Source of the DNA: G963677445 sp963678275
GTDB taxonomy: Bacteria > Bacteroidota > Ignavibacteria > Ignavibacteriales > Melioribacteraceae
Length of the DNA: 64,000 nucleotides
NCBI GenBank assembly: GCA_963678275.1
Contig: OY782765.1
Span: forward strand, 6,324,001 to 6,388,000
Direction of reading: 5' to 3'
The number at the start of each line of letters is the position of its first letter. Position 1 is the stretch's first letter. Below the pieces are notes generated by a model, which was given only the letters and a program-made list of their open reading frames with translations, had not been told where the DNA came from and made no database searches. Of this stretch, positions 43,931 through 53,650 are shown piece by piece. A program made the position numbers and the translations under genes.

Positions 43931-46900
43931 TTAATTCATTACCAGATCATCACTGAATTCAATTCCCGCCAGCTTGCTTACCCCTTCTTCCTGCATTGTT
44001 ACACCATATAGTCTTTCGGTAAATTCCATGGTGCGTTTATTATGAGTGACAATAATAAACTGGGTTTCTTTGCTGAACTCCTTAAGAAGCTTTGAAAAAC
44101 GGTCGACATTCGCGTCATCAAGCGGGGCGTCCACTTCATCCAGAATACAAAACGGGCTTGGTTTTACAAGATAAATAGCGAAAAGCAGGGCTGTTGCGGT
44201 AAGGGTTTTTTCACCTCCCGAAAGCAGCTCGATTGAAGTCGGCCTTTTTCCTTTTGGTTTCGCGACAATTTCTATCTTCGCGTCTAACGGATCAGAGTTT
44301 TCATCGATTACAAGGTCGGCTTCATCCCCCGGTTCAAAAAGGGTCTGGAATATATTGCGGAAGTTTTTCCTTATTTCCTCAAAAGTAGAAATGAACTGTG
44401 ATTCTGCTGTTTTATTTATTTCCTGAATAGTCTGCACCAGGTCCTTTTCCGACTCAACCAGATCATTTCTCTGTTTAAGCAGAAAATCGAGTCTTTCCTT
44501 TTCCTCTTCATATTCAGAATAGGCGAGCAGGTTTATAGGTCCTAAATTTTTTATTTTCTCTTTAAGAGAGGCAACTTCAATTTTTAGCTGACCAAGGTCA
44601 ATTTCAGCAGTATCATCAAATTTTTTATATTCCAGCTCTGTGTTATATTCTTCCATGATATGGGTAGTCAGGGAATCGGCGCGGAAATCAATTTCTTTAA
44701 GACTCAGATCATATTCATGCAGTTTATCCGATTTCTGAATGCTTTCTTTCCTGAAAGCGGAAAGTTCAGCTTCGCAATCGGAGGACTTTTTCTTTTCCTC
44801 CCTGAGTTCCTGATGAATTTTTTCCTCTTCGGTCATCAGGGTTCTGCGGGAAGTATAAATTTCCTCATATTTTTCCCTGTATTCATCTGTAATGTTTTCC
44901 AGGGAAAAAGATTCTTCATCGATTTCTTCCAGGTCCCTTTCTCTTTTCGCTATGGCTGATGTGGTATTCTGCAGAGCCTTTTCAGCTCTCTGACTGGAAT
45001 TTTCCAGGTTGGACATTTGTCCTTTCAGACGTTCAAGTTCAAGGTTTTTTTCATTCTTTTCGGATACGGCAAAATTATATTTTTCCTCAGCTTCCCCTAA
45101 CAGCAATTCGAGTTCCTCGGCAACAGATTCGGCTTTTCCTTTTTCTTCGAGCTGGTTGGATATACTGCTTTCGAGGTTTTCTTTTTCATCCCTCTGCCTG
45201 TTGGTTTCATTGACCAGCTCCTGGATTTCGCTTCTGATTTTCTCAATTTCTTCCGATGATTTTTTCTTTTCGAATTCGAACTGGGAAATTTGTTTTTCGA
45301 GGTTGGTAATTTCGTTGCTTAATATACGGGCTCTTTCCGAGACGGAGGCTATATCAATATCACCAAGCTTTTCTTCAACAAGCTGTATGTTATCCCGGGT
45401 TTTTTCAAGATTTTCTTCCAGCGCCGGGTATTCCTTTTTAAGATTTTCCAGCATCTGTTTACGGCCAAAAAGAGTTTCATCAAGTTTTGGAAGTGATCCC
45501 GCTTCAATAACACCGTTATTTCCAATATAGTCGCCGGCAAGGGTGGCATAATTATATTCGGGATATTTTTCAGCTATGTTCAGTGCCGAAACGAGGTCCT
45601 CAGTGATAACAGTTGTCTCCAGAGCCTGATCAAAAAAGGGCTTCCATTTTCTTTTTGTCTTAACAAGTTTATTCGCCCAGTCGATAAATCCCGGCTCTTT
45701 TGATAATTTTTTCAGTTTCTTTTTGTTATTGTAATCGCTGATTCTCTGGAGCAGCGATTTTTTATTATTCCCGTTTTTTTTCAGCAGGAAAAAAGAAGCT
45801 TTGCCAAGATCGTTTTTCTGAAGGAATCCGGCCCCTTTTTTTATCTCCTCAATATTTTCAACGAGGAAATTATTCAGCATAATTTTGAGGGCCGCCTCAA
45901 GGGCGAACTGGTATTTATCGTCTGAACTTCCAACGTCTGCCAAAAGAGTTTTTTCTTTGGTAGTCCATCCTTTATCTTCGATTAAAATTTTAGCGCCGCC
46001 GCTTACTCCCTCAAGATTTGTTATAAGTGTCTGCAGAAAATCTATTTTATCCTTTAATCCCGCGAGAAGACTTTTTTCTTCGAGTTCCTTTTCTTTCTGC
46101 TGACTCAGTTCCTTTTCCAGTTTTTCCCTGGTCTCAATCAATTCCCTTACTGAATCTTCGGTGGCTTTCAGTTCCTCTTCGGCTTCCGATTTTTCATTTG
46201 AGAGTTCTTCGAGGTAACCAACGCTTTTAGCGATATCGTTGGTTATTTTCTGAATGCGTTCATCTCTTTTTTCAATCTCTCTGCAGGTTCTTTCAATATT
46301 TTCTGTTAATGACCGAAGCTTATTTTCATTGGAGTTTAAATCTTTGAATTTTTCCAGTTCTTTATCATTGTGTTCTTTCAGCGCTTTTTTCTGTTCCTCA
46401 AAGCGGGTTCTTTTGTTTTCTGCTTCAGTCTTATAGTTATCAATCTCAGCTTCAGAATTTTTTATCAGTCCTTCCAGTTCCACCAGTTTTTCTTTATTAA
46501 ACTCAATCAGTTCATTGTTTTCCTCTTTCTGCTGATTTAATTCAATTATTTCCTGGCTGAACCGTTCTTTGTTGCGGATAAGAGATTTTAATCTTTCTTC
46601 GGTTACCGATAAATTTTTCTGGGTTTCGTGAAGTTTGTCAGTCGCCCCTGATATTTCCTCCTGTTTTTCTGACAATCTGAAATTAATTTCTTCAATATTC
46701 GATTTGTAAAGATCAATTTCGGCCTCTTTGTTTTCAACCGCCGAATCGAGTTCATTCTTTCTTTGTCTCAGGCTCTCCAGGTTACTGTTAATTTCATCTT
46801 TTCTCTCCCAGAGCCGGGAATATTCCCTCTCGGCATAATCCATTTCCTTTTCTCTGAGTTCGGTTTGCAGATTATTATATCGGTCGGCTTTTTTTGCCTG

Positions 46901-47521
46901 GCGTTCAAGCGAGCGGACATTTTTATCTACTTCCGATACAATATCGTTAACCCTGGTAAGGTCTCCTTTTACTTCATCCAGTTTTTTAAGGGAAAGTCTT
47001 CTGCGTAATTTGTATTTATTTACTCCGGCGGCCTCCTCAAACATTTTACGGCGTTCATCCGTTTTGTTATTCAGGATAAGTTCAACCATCTTAAGCTCGA
47101 TTACCGAATAGGCATTGGTTCCCATTCCTGTATCCATAAAAAGATTGGTGATATCCTTAAGCCGGCAGATATTTTTATTCAGCAGATATTCGCTCTCACC
47201 GGAACGAAAAATCCTTCTTGTAATAGTAACTTCTGAATAATCGCTGGGCAGTTTTCCCAAATCATTCACCATAGTAAGAGAAACCTCTGACATACCCATC
47301 GGCTTCCGGCTTCGGGTGCCGTTGAAGATAACATTCTCCATTTTATCTGAGCGGAGTGTGCTGCTTCGCTGTTCACCAAGAGCCCACCTGATAGCGTCGA
47401 CAATATTTGTTTTGCCACATCCGTTCGGTCCTACTATCCCGGTTATCCCGCGGGAAAGATTAATGGATGTTTTTGCCGCGAATGATTTAAAACCCAGTAT
47501 TTCAAGTTTTGAAAGAAACAA
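43931..47521 (-). CDS. smc: Chromosome segregation protein SMC
   Basis: A 1196-residue condensin ATPase. The Walker A motif GPNGCGKTN is at 31-39 after LEILGFKSFAAKT. Two long coiled coils (about 165-500 and 680-1010) flank a hinge near 505-660 (GVSGGAKILIEDKGW). The C-terminal head has LLSGGEKTLTATALLFAIY and the Walker B CILDEVDAPLDDANVDRF. The start is TTG at 47521 with AGGTGA 5 nt upstream; it is required to include the universal N-terminus. Partners ScpA and ScpB are not in the window. Confidence 0.96.
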   Translation of the reverse strand: MFLSKLEILGFKSFAAKTSINLSRGITGIVGPNGCGKTNIVDAIRWALGEQRSSTLRSDKMENVIFNGTRSRKPMGMSEVSLTMVNDLGKLPSDYSEVTITRRIFRSGESEYLLNKNICRLKDITNLFMDTGMGTNAYSVIELKMVELILNNKTDERRKMFEEAAGVNKYKLRRRLSLKKLDEVKGDLTRVNDIVSEVDKNVRSLERQAKKADRYNNLQTELREKEMDYAEREYSRLWERKDEINSNLESLRQRKNELDSAVENKEAEIDLYKSNIEEINFRLSEKQEEISGATDKLHETQKNLSVTEERLKSLIRNKERFSQEIIELNQQKEENNELIEFNKEKLVELEGLIKNSEAEIDNYKTEAENKRTRFEEQKKALKEHNDKELEKFKDLNSNENKLRSLTENIERTCREIEKRDERIQKITNDIAKSVGYLEELSNEKSEAEEELKATEDSVRELIETREKLEKELSQQKEKELEEKSLLAGLKDKIDFLQTLITNLEGVSGGAKILIEDKGWTTKEKTLLADVGSSDDKYQFALEAALKIMLNNFLVENIEEIKKGAGFLQKNDLGKASFFLLKKNGNNKKSLLQRISDYNNKKKLKKLSKEPGFIDWANKLVKTKRKWKPFFDQALETTVITEDLVSALNIAEKYPEYNYATLAGDYIGNNGVIEAGSLPKLDETLFGRKQMLENLKKEYPALEENLEKTRDNIQLVEEKLGDIDIASVSERARILSNEITNLEKQISQFEFEKKKSSEEIEKIRSEIQELVNETNRQRDEKENLESSISNQLEEKGKAESVAEELELLLGEAEEKYNFAVSEKNEKNLELERLKGQMSNLENSSQRAEKALQNTTSAIAKRERDLEEIDEESFSLENITDEYREKYEEIYTSRRTLMTEEEKIHQELREEKKKSSDCEAELSAFRKESIQKSDKLHEYDLSLKEIDFRADSLTTHIMEEYNTELEYKKFDDTAEIDLGQLKIEVASLKEKIKNLGPINLLAYSEYEEEKERLDFLLKQRNDLVESEKDLVQTIQEINKTAESQFISTFEEIRKNFRNIFQTLFEPGDEADLVIDENSDPLDAKIEIVAKPKGKRPTSIELLSGGEKTLTATALLFAIYLVKPSPFCILDEVDAPLDDANVDRFSKLLKEFSKETQFIIVTHNKRTMEFTERLYGVTMQEEGVSKLAGIEFSDDLVMN

Positions 47522-47535
47522 TTATCACCTGTGGA

Positions 47536-50094
47536 TTAAATATGTTTGAACTGCCTGATGGCCGCCATAATAAAATCAAATGAAGATTCAGTATACTGAA
47601 AGTAGAACATTATTGATCCTGCCACAACCAGGAAGAGCAGAAAGCTGTAAAAATATACCACTCCCGCGGGCAGATCGAAAATAACGTAAACCCCTTTCAA
47701 CAGCCTGAATATAAACCAGAGCAGATAGAAAAGAAGGAACACATAAATATATATATTAATCAGGTTTTCGCTTAGAATCCTGTAGATCACCAGATCGAAG
47801 GGAAGAAGCAGAACAATTGGAAGAAGGGACCAGATGACTACATAATAAATATTTGAAAAAAGCACCTTATTTCGCAGGAACAATGAAAAAAGTTTGATCA
47901 CAAGACTTATACCAAAAAACAGAACAACCGAAGCGATGAATAAATAAATAATCGCCTGCAGCGGATGCCAGCATAGATAACTGACAGTGCGCATGAGCCA
48001 GGGGCTGCCGAAGGAAAGCAACAGCTTTTCAAGCAATATATTATTCCTGAGGAAATAGAGAATATTAGCAATAAGCAGAGAATGAGTTCCGGCGAGAATG
48101 AGCATCAGTATATTTGAATGAAAACCTGAAAGCAGCCTGTGATCCCTTATGTCGGCGTAAAAATTATAGGGCCTGAGCAGAGCTCTTGTAGCATCCTCAC
48201 GGAATTTCCTTTTCGAATTTATCAGCAAAGCCAGCACAACAGCGAGTCCCAGTCCTGTCAGGATAAAATAGAGGGGGGAATCATCCCCGGTTTTACCAAT
48301 GGGAATTGAGACTTTGTCGGTCTCCAGAAAACGGGACCTGATTGTTTTAAATGATATCCTGTTGGCTCCTTTATCTTTGCCGAGAATGCCGACAGAAAAA
48401 TAATTATCATTATCATAACCGGCATAAAATGAAGTATAAAGACCTTTGTAGTCGGCCAGAGTATTTATAAATACACCAGCGTTTTCATAATACCTGGCAG
48501 ATGATATCAGGTCATCAAAATAACGCGCCTGTGCCTCGAAGGAATATTTAACCAGGTAACCGGAAGAGCTTCCGTTAAAAGTGGGGTATGTGGCTTCGCT
48601 TACAAATAATCTCGCTTTGCCTATATTTTTTCCTGCCCTTGTGATTTTATCTCCCTTTTCCGAAAGAGCTCTGGAAAATAATTCGATTCCATAGAGGTCA
48701 ACATTATCGATAGTATTTACAGGAACACCGAGGAATGAACTGTAAGAAAGTTTGCCGGAATTTTCTTTTACCGCGCCTGCCAGTTTGGTAATAAATTCTT
48801 GATGGTTAATATTGCCGGGCAGAAAGGAACTGCCGGCTCCGATCGCGACCACATTATCAAATTGTGAATAATAACCGGTAATATTTATAAGGTATTCGAG
48901 CGCTCTTTTGCTGAAATTCTGATTTTTCGGAAAGCCCGACGGAATGGCGTTCATGGGCAGTTCGACCATAACAAAAAGACCAAGCTCCCGGCATACATTA
49001 ATTGCGACAGGGTGTGGGACTGATCTTGAAAAACGAATAGTATTACATCCCATATCCCTGGCCAGTGATAGTTCTTTTCTGTATTTACTAATTGAAGTTG
49101 TTGAATTGTCCTCAAAGAGATCTGGTATGTAAGTTACTCCCCTGAATTCAAATTTTTTATTATTAAGAAGAAGATGTTCGTTGCTGACCGATATGCTGAA
49201 AATCATCTTTTCTTTTAATATTTCGTCAGTCATCAGACCATCTTTAAAGAGGCGGAAATGAAAGGTATATTTACCGCTTTTTATATTTTCCCATAAAACA
49301 GGGGAGATGATTTCGGCGCCAAGATCGATATTTACCTGTGATGACGGTGGGGCGTTGAATGTTTTTTCCGCTCCTGAAACAATGTTACCGGAGGGATCTT
49401 TAATGTCGAGAGTCAGCCTCAGATCTTTTTCGGAATCCCCTGTAAAGATATTTATTGTCGATTTAATATCAACGGCAGAAAGGTCCTCGGAAAAATTATA
49501 ACGTATATCTGTGGAGCTGATAAAATTTTTCGGGACAATATAGAGGAACATATCCCTTACTATTCCGCCCCTGTTTTCGGGAGTTAAAAAAGTTTGTCTT
49601 GAGGGTATGGTGGTTTCATTATCAAGGGTATATCCCACTTTAATGGTAAGTATATTTTCATCATAATTTTTGAGCATTTCACCCGGAAGTTCAATCATAA
49701 AGGGCACTTCACCGCCGGGATGCTTATGGATGATAATATCATTCAGGGAAATTTCGGCAAAATAATTTATTCCGAGGAAATAGAGCATTATCCTGTTATT
49801 TTCGAGAAGCCGCGGTTCAATTTCCAGCTTCCTCTGGTATATCATGGTATTGGCGCCGGTGAAAACAGCCGGAAGTCTTACGGTAACTGCTTCATCCATG
49901 TGGTCTTCCTTATACAGCTTCCAGCCGGAACCTACAGGGTAGACATCGCGCGATGATGATTCACCAATCAGGTAGGAATCAAGACTTTCAACCTCGGATG
50001 GAGGGAAGCGAGTAACAGATACCTGTGAAAATAATGTGGAATATAAAACCAGAAAGAGGAGCGAAAAAAGTATTACTCTTGCAGAATTTACCAT
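47536..50094 (-). CDS. GH2-like glycosidase fold with C-terminal membrane domain, probably non-catalytic
   Basis: An 852-residue protein with a signal peptide (1 to about 24). The sugar-binding jelly-roll (about 50-195), immunoglobulin-like (200-305) and TIM-barrel (310-600) domains of glycoside hydrolase family 2 follow, with NNKKFEFRGVTYIPD opening the barrel. The C-terminal ~240 residues carry about seven membrane helices. In active GH2 enzymes the acid/base Glu lies in a GNE motif after the fourth strand. Here that segment reads DNVVAIGAGSSF (around residue 420) without the Glu, so hydrolysis is doubtful; FVSEATYP keeps a Glu near the nucleophile position. It may be a carbohydrate-binding membrane protein. 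It precedes smc by 14 nt, perhaps co-transcribed. Confidence 0.75.
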   Translation of the reverse strand: MVNSARVILFSLLFLVLYSTLFSQVSVTRFPPSEVESLDSYLIGESSSRDVYPVGSGWKLYKEDHMDEAVTVRLPAVFTGANTMIYQRKLEIEPRLLENNRIMLYFLGINYFAEISLNDIIIHKHPGGEVPFMIELPGEMLKNYDENILTIKVGYTLDNETTIPSRQTFLTPENRGGIVRDMFLYIVPKNFISSTDIRYNFSEDLSAVDIKSTINIFTGDSEKDLRLTLDIKDPSGNIVSGAEKTFNAPPSSQVNIDLGAEIISPVLWENIKSGKYTFHFRLFKDGLMTDEILKEKMIFSISVSNEHLLLNNKKFEFRGVTYIPDLFEDNSTTSISKYRKELSLARDMGCNTIRFSRSVPHPVAINVCRELGLFVMVELPMNAIPSGFPKNQNFSKRALEYLINITGYYSQFDNVVAIGAGSSFLPGNINHQEFITKLAGAVKENSGKLSYSSFLGVPVNTIDNVDLYGIELFSRALSEKGDKITRAGKNIGKARLFVSEATYPTFNGSSSGYLVKYSFEAQARYFDDLISSARYYENAGVFINTLADYKGLYTSFYAGYDNDNYFSVGILGKDKGANRISFKTIRSRFLETDKVSIPIGKTGDDSPLYFILTGLGLAVVLALLINSKRKFREDATRALLRPYNFYADIRDHRLLSGFHSNILMLILAGTHSLLIANILYFLRNNILLEKLLLSFGSPWLMRTVSYLCWHPLQAIIYLFIASVVLFFGISLVIKLFSLFLRNKVLFSNIYYVVIWSLLPIVLLLPFDLVIYRILSENLINIYIYVFLLFYLLWFIFRLLKGVYVIFDLPAGVVYFYSFLLFLVVAGSIMFYFQYTESSFDFIMAAIRQFKHI

Positions 50095-51709
50095 TAATTT
50101 CTACCAAAATAAAAATATAAAGTTTACAAATATACAACAAAATCGAGGTGATTTCAATTGATTGAGCCTTTCAAATTATCGTCAGGCAATCATTTTGACG
50201 GAATATAATTGAATTATAATGAGTTGCAACATTTATTAAAAAATTATCAAAAAAACATATACAGTTTGTTGGTGATAAATTATGTCCCGATTCAGGGTTC
50301 TGATGTTCTTTTGCCGGATGAATTGAATGCCGACCGGCGTATCAAATTTTATTTTTTTTGCAGGACAGATTTGCAATCTGTCCCCGACCGTAGGACAGGC
50401 TTTCCAGCCTGTCCCTCTGGAGCTTGTCCTTCCAGTCCGGGGGCATGTTATATAAATAAAAAGGCATATTTAGAGGGTGAAAGTATATCTTTTGTAGGAC
50501 AGAATTGCATTCTGTCCCGGGCGGTTAGCGGGGAGCAGATAATTTTTTGAGAATTGTACAATATTCGAGGTGGTTAGGACAGATACGCCGCGGCGCACAG
50601 GTTCCAAATCTGTCCCCAACCGTAGGACAGGCTTTCCAGCCTGTCCCAGCACGGGTAGTAATATATATCAGGGTAAGCAATCTCAAGAGTGTAGAGTAAC
50701 GAAATAAACAAAAGATAAAAATTTCGTGATGTTGTTGGGGTGATGGCATTTTAAATCATTTATCGTTACTCGGCGGGTTAGGACAGATTACAAATCTGTC
50801 CTACAGAAGAGGACCGGTTTTAAATTATTATTGAGGCGGGGACAACCCCCGGAGGATCGATGCTCCTGAGGCGCAAAAGTACAAATCTGTCTGTGACCGT
50901 AGGACAGGCTTTCCAGCCTGTCCCAGCACGGGTAGTAACTTATATTAGGGTAAGCAATCTCAAGAGTGGAGAGTAACGAAATAAACAAAAGATAAAAATT
51001 TCGGGTGATGTCGGGGTGATGGCATTTTAGATCAATTATCGTTACTTGGCTGGGAAGGACAGATTGCAAATCTGTCCTACAGAAGAGGACCGGTTTTTTT
51101 ATTATTATTGAGGCGGGGACAACCCCCGGAGGATTGATGCTCCTGAGGCGCAAAAGTACAAATCTGTCTGTGACCGTAGGACAGGCTTTCCAGCCTGTCC
51201 CAGCAAGGGTAGTAACTTATATTAAGGTAAGCAATCTCAAGAGTGTAGAGTAACGAAATAAACAAAAGATAAAAATTTCGTGATGTTGTCGGGGTGATGG
51301 TATTTTAAATCAATTATCGTTACTTGGCGGGGAAGGACAGATTACAAATCTGTCCTACAGAAGAGGATCGGTTTTTTTATTATTATTGAGGCGGGGACAA
51401 CCCCCGGAGGATTGATGCTCCTGAGGCGCACAGGTACGAATCTGTCTGTGACCGTAGGACAGGCTTTCCAGCCTGTCCCAGCAAGGGTAGTAACTTATAT
51501 TAAGGTAAGCAATCTCAAGAGTGTAGAGTAACGAAATAAACAAAAGATAAAAATTTCGGGTGGTGTCGGGGTGATGGGATTTTAAATCATTTTTTATTAC
51601 TCGGCGGGGAAGGACAGCCTGGAAAGGCTGTCCTACATTTTGAAAAAACAAATATTAATCGCAAATTGTTAAGAAAAAATATGGGATGTTGATAAAAACA
51701 GGATAAGTT
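50095..51709. other. 1.6-kb gene-free region dominated by a tandem repeat array
   Basis: Bases 50095-50340 are AT-rich with no recognised feature. Bases 50341-50621 hold several GGACAG palindromes. Bases 50622-51640 are the ~277-bp tandem array. Open frames on the - strand here repeat the same peptide (for example ISYYPCWDRLESLSYG) once per unit, as expected from repeated DNA read in one frame. They lack ribosome binding sites and conserved starts, so I do not call genes. Confidence 0.75.
50342..51640. repeat. Tandem array of ~277-bp units containing GGACAG palindromes
   Basis: The hairpin with arms GGACAGGCT and AGCCTGTCC (TTCC loop) begins at about 50622, 50899, 51176 and 51454, giving periods of 277, 277 and 278 bp. 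Each unit then has AGCAAGGGTAGTAACTTATA, GTAAGCAATCTCAAGAGTG, GAGTAACGAAATAAACAAAA, a second palindrome (AGGACAGATT/AATCTGTCCT), and GAGGCGGGGACAACCCCCGG. Units are nearly identical. A more diverged lead-in lies at 50342-50621. The last unit ends with a different palindrome (GGACAGCCT/AGGCTGTCC) at 51613-51636, the same ending as the copy at 54001-54182. Confidence 0.9.
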
Positions 51710-53650
51710 ATGCATAAAAAGATTCTTCTTTTATTGATATTAACTTTCTGCGGTTTATACGCGCAGGAGGGATTAAATGAGATGCGGATAGTCGGGAAAC
51801 CGGAGCTTCTGCAGAGTGAATTTATCAGCAGCAAAAACAAAGATATAAATGGCAATGTCTGCGCCGGTTTGAAGATTGTTACCGATTTAACTGGATTCTC
51901 CTACCGCTCAAATAACGGCATAGTAAAAATTGATAAAGAGCCGGGCCGGGATGTGTTGTATTTATCACCCGATGAAAGGGTTGTTGAGGTTTACTGCACC
52001 GGCTTTAAACCTCTGAAGATATATCTTTATGAAACGGGGATATCTCTCGAAAGCAGGGCTGTATGGAAAGTTGAGGTAACGGGTGATAAAAAAACAGATA
52101 AAATACCGGTGAATATAATAGTCAATCCCTCCGACGCGCGAATATATATAAATGATGAACTTCAGCAGGAGGGACCAACATTTCAGCTTTCCGCGGGGAG
52201 CCATGAGCTTAGGATTGAAAAAGATAATTATGGAACAATAAGTGAGAAAATTGAGGTGTCAGCGACATCCACACTTTTTAATTATACACTGGAGCCGGTA
52301 GAACAGGTTCCGGCATTGTTTAAGTCCACACCAAAAGGGGCTTCCATATTTGTGAATAACTTTGATAAAGGTGTGACCGATAAAGGGGTGTTTTTATTTC
52401 CGGGCGCCTATGATGTCAAAATATCACTCGCGGGATATATAGAGGAAACCCGGCGGATAGAGGTAAAACAAACCGGAACAAATGAATTTAACTTTAACCT
52501 GATTAAAAACAGCGGAGCATTAACAATAAAGGTTTTTCCCGCCGGAGCGAAAGTTTTAATAGACCGTGAAGATTATACCGGCAGAACAAACATAGAATTA
52601 TTTCCTGGTAAACATAAGATAGAGGTTACCGCCAAAGGTTATAACTCTTTTGAGGAAGTAATAAACATAGAGATTGGAAAAACAACAAATAAAAATATAA
52701 ACTTAACAGCAAAAACCGGCAGGCTTCAGTTTACGGTGCAGCCATTGGAAGCTGATGTAAAACTTTACAGGAATAACTCACTGGTTGAGCAGTGGAAAGG
52801 ATTAAAAATTCTTGGAAACCTTATTGAAGGTAAATACAGAATAGAAACAAGCTGCCCCGGTTATGAGAATAAAACAAAAGAAATAAATATTACAGAAAAC
52901 AAAACCACAACCGAAGAAATAATCCTTGAAAAAGGGGCGGCCCAAAGCGAGCAGAGAACTGGAGGAAGCGCCGAAGAAAACATGGTATTTGTAAAAGGGG
53001 GCTGGTTTGAGATGGGGCAACCTGATCCGAATATTATTTATCCCGGAAGGACAATTGATGAACAACCTGTTCACCGCGTATGGGTGAATAATTTTTATAT
53101 AGGGAAATATGAGGTAACCTTTGCCGAATATGACAAATTTTGTGAAGCGACAGAAAGGAAAAAACCTTCTGATGAGGGCTGGGGCCGTGGAAACCGTCCG
53201 GTAATAAATGTAAGCTGGCATGACGCAAAGGCGTATTGTGAATGGTCGGGAGGAAGACTTCCGACAGAAGCGGAATGGGAATACGCGGCAAAAGGAGGAG
53301 CAAAGAGCCGGGGCTATACATTCAGCGGTGGTAATGATATTGGTAATGTAGCGTGGTATCTGGACAACTCAGGAAAAAAGACCCATCCTGTAGGCAGAAA
53401 AAAACCAAATGAACTTGGAATTTATGATATGACAGGCAATGTATGGGAATGGTGTAATGACTGGTATAGGAGTGATTATTATGGCAAGAGTTCTAAGAAG
53501 AATCCGAATGGACCTTCCGGTGGTTCAGATCGTGTGTTTCGAGGTGGTTCTCAGGGCAAAAGCAAAGAACTTGCACGAACATCATGCCGAGGTAAAGTAA
53601 GCCCTGAGAGCGCAAGTGTTCTAATAGGTTTTCGAATTGTAAAGGATTAA
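51710..53650 (+). CDS. Secreted PEGA-repeat protein with C-terminal formylglycine-generating-enzyme-like domain
   Basis: A 646-residue protein with a signal peptide (MHKKILLLLILTFCGLYAQ) and AGGA 6 nt before the ATG. Residues about 130-420 hold four or five beta-rich PEGA-type repeats (PSDARIYINDE..., TPKGASIFVNN..., PAGAKVLIDRE..., LFPGKHKIEVTAKGY). Residues about 425-646 are an SUMF1/FGE-sulfatase C-type-lectin-like domain: MVFVKGGWFEMG, EVTFAEYDKFCEATERKKP, RPVINVSWHDAKAYCEWSGGRLPTEAEWEYAAKGG, and GNVWEWCNDWY. The end reads RVFRGGSQGKS...IGFRIVKD, where most relatives have RGGSW. By eye only one of the two FGE active-site cysteines (in RTSCRGK) has a counterpart, so formylglycine formation is doubtful and a surface binding role is likely. 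It is bracketed by repeat copies. Confidence 0.85.
   Translation: MHKKILLLLILTFCGLYAQEGLNEMRIVGKPELLQSEFISSKNKDINGNVCAGLKIVTDLTGFSYRSNNGIVKIDKEPGRDVLYLSPDERVVEVYCTGFKPLKIYLYETGISLESRAVWKVEVTGDKKTDKIPVNIIVNPSDARIYINDELQQEGPTFQLSAGSHELRIEKDNYGTISEKIEVSATSTLFNYTLEPVEQVPALFKSTPKGASIFVNNFDKGVTDKGVFLFPGAYDVKISLAGYIEETRRIEVKQTGTNEFNFNLIKNSGALTIKVFPAGAKVLIDREDYTGRTNIELFPGKHKIEVTAKGYNSFEEVINIEIGKTTNKNINLTAKTGRLQFTVQPLEADVKLYRNNSLVEQWKGLKILGNLIEGKYRIETSCPGYENKTKEINITENKTTTEEIILEKGAAQSEQRTGGSAEENMVFVKGGWFEMGQPDPNIIYPGRTIDEQPVHRVWVNNFYIGKYEVTFAEYDKFCEATERKKPSDEGWGRGNRPVINVSWHDAKAYCEWSGGRLPTEAEWEYAAKGGAKSRGYTFSGGNDIGNVAWYLDNSGKKTHPVGRKKPNELGIYDMTGNVWEWCNDWYRSDYYGKSSKKNPNGPSGGSDRVFRGGSQGKSKELARTSCRGKVSPESASVLIGFRIVKD

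Noticed and set aside
50622..51640. CRISPR array
   Set aside because: The period is about 277 bp, the whole unit is conserved, and there are no unique spacers and no cas genes in the window.
50470..51651. Repeated - strand open frames (peptides such as ISYYPCWDRLESLSYG)
   Set aside because: The same peptide recurs once per 277-bp unit because the DNA is repeated. There are no starts with ribosome binding sites and no recognised family.
53527..53650. A complete diversity-generating retroelement
   Set aside because: The lectin-like scaffold is suggestive, but there is no reverse transcriptase, accessory gene or template repeat in the window.
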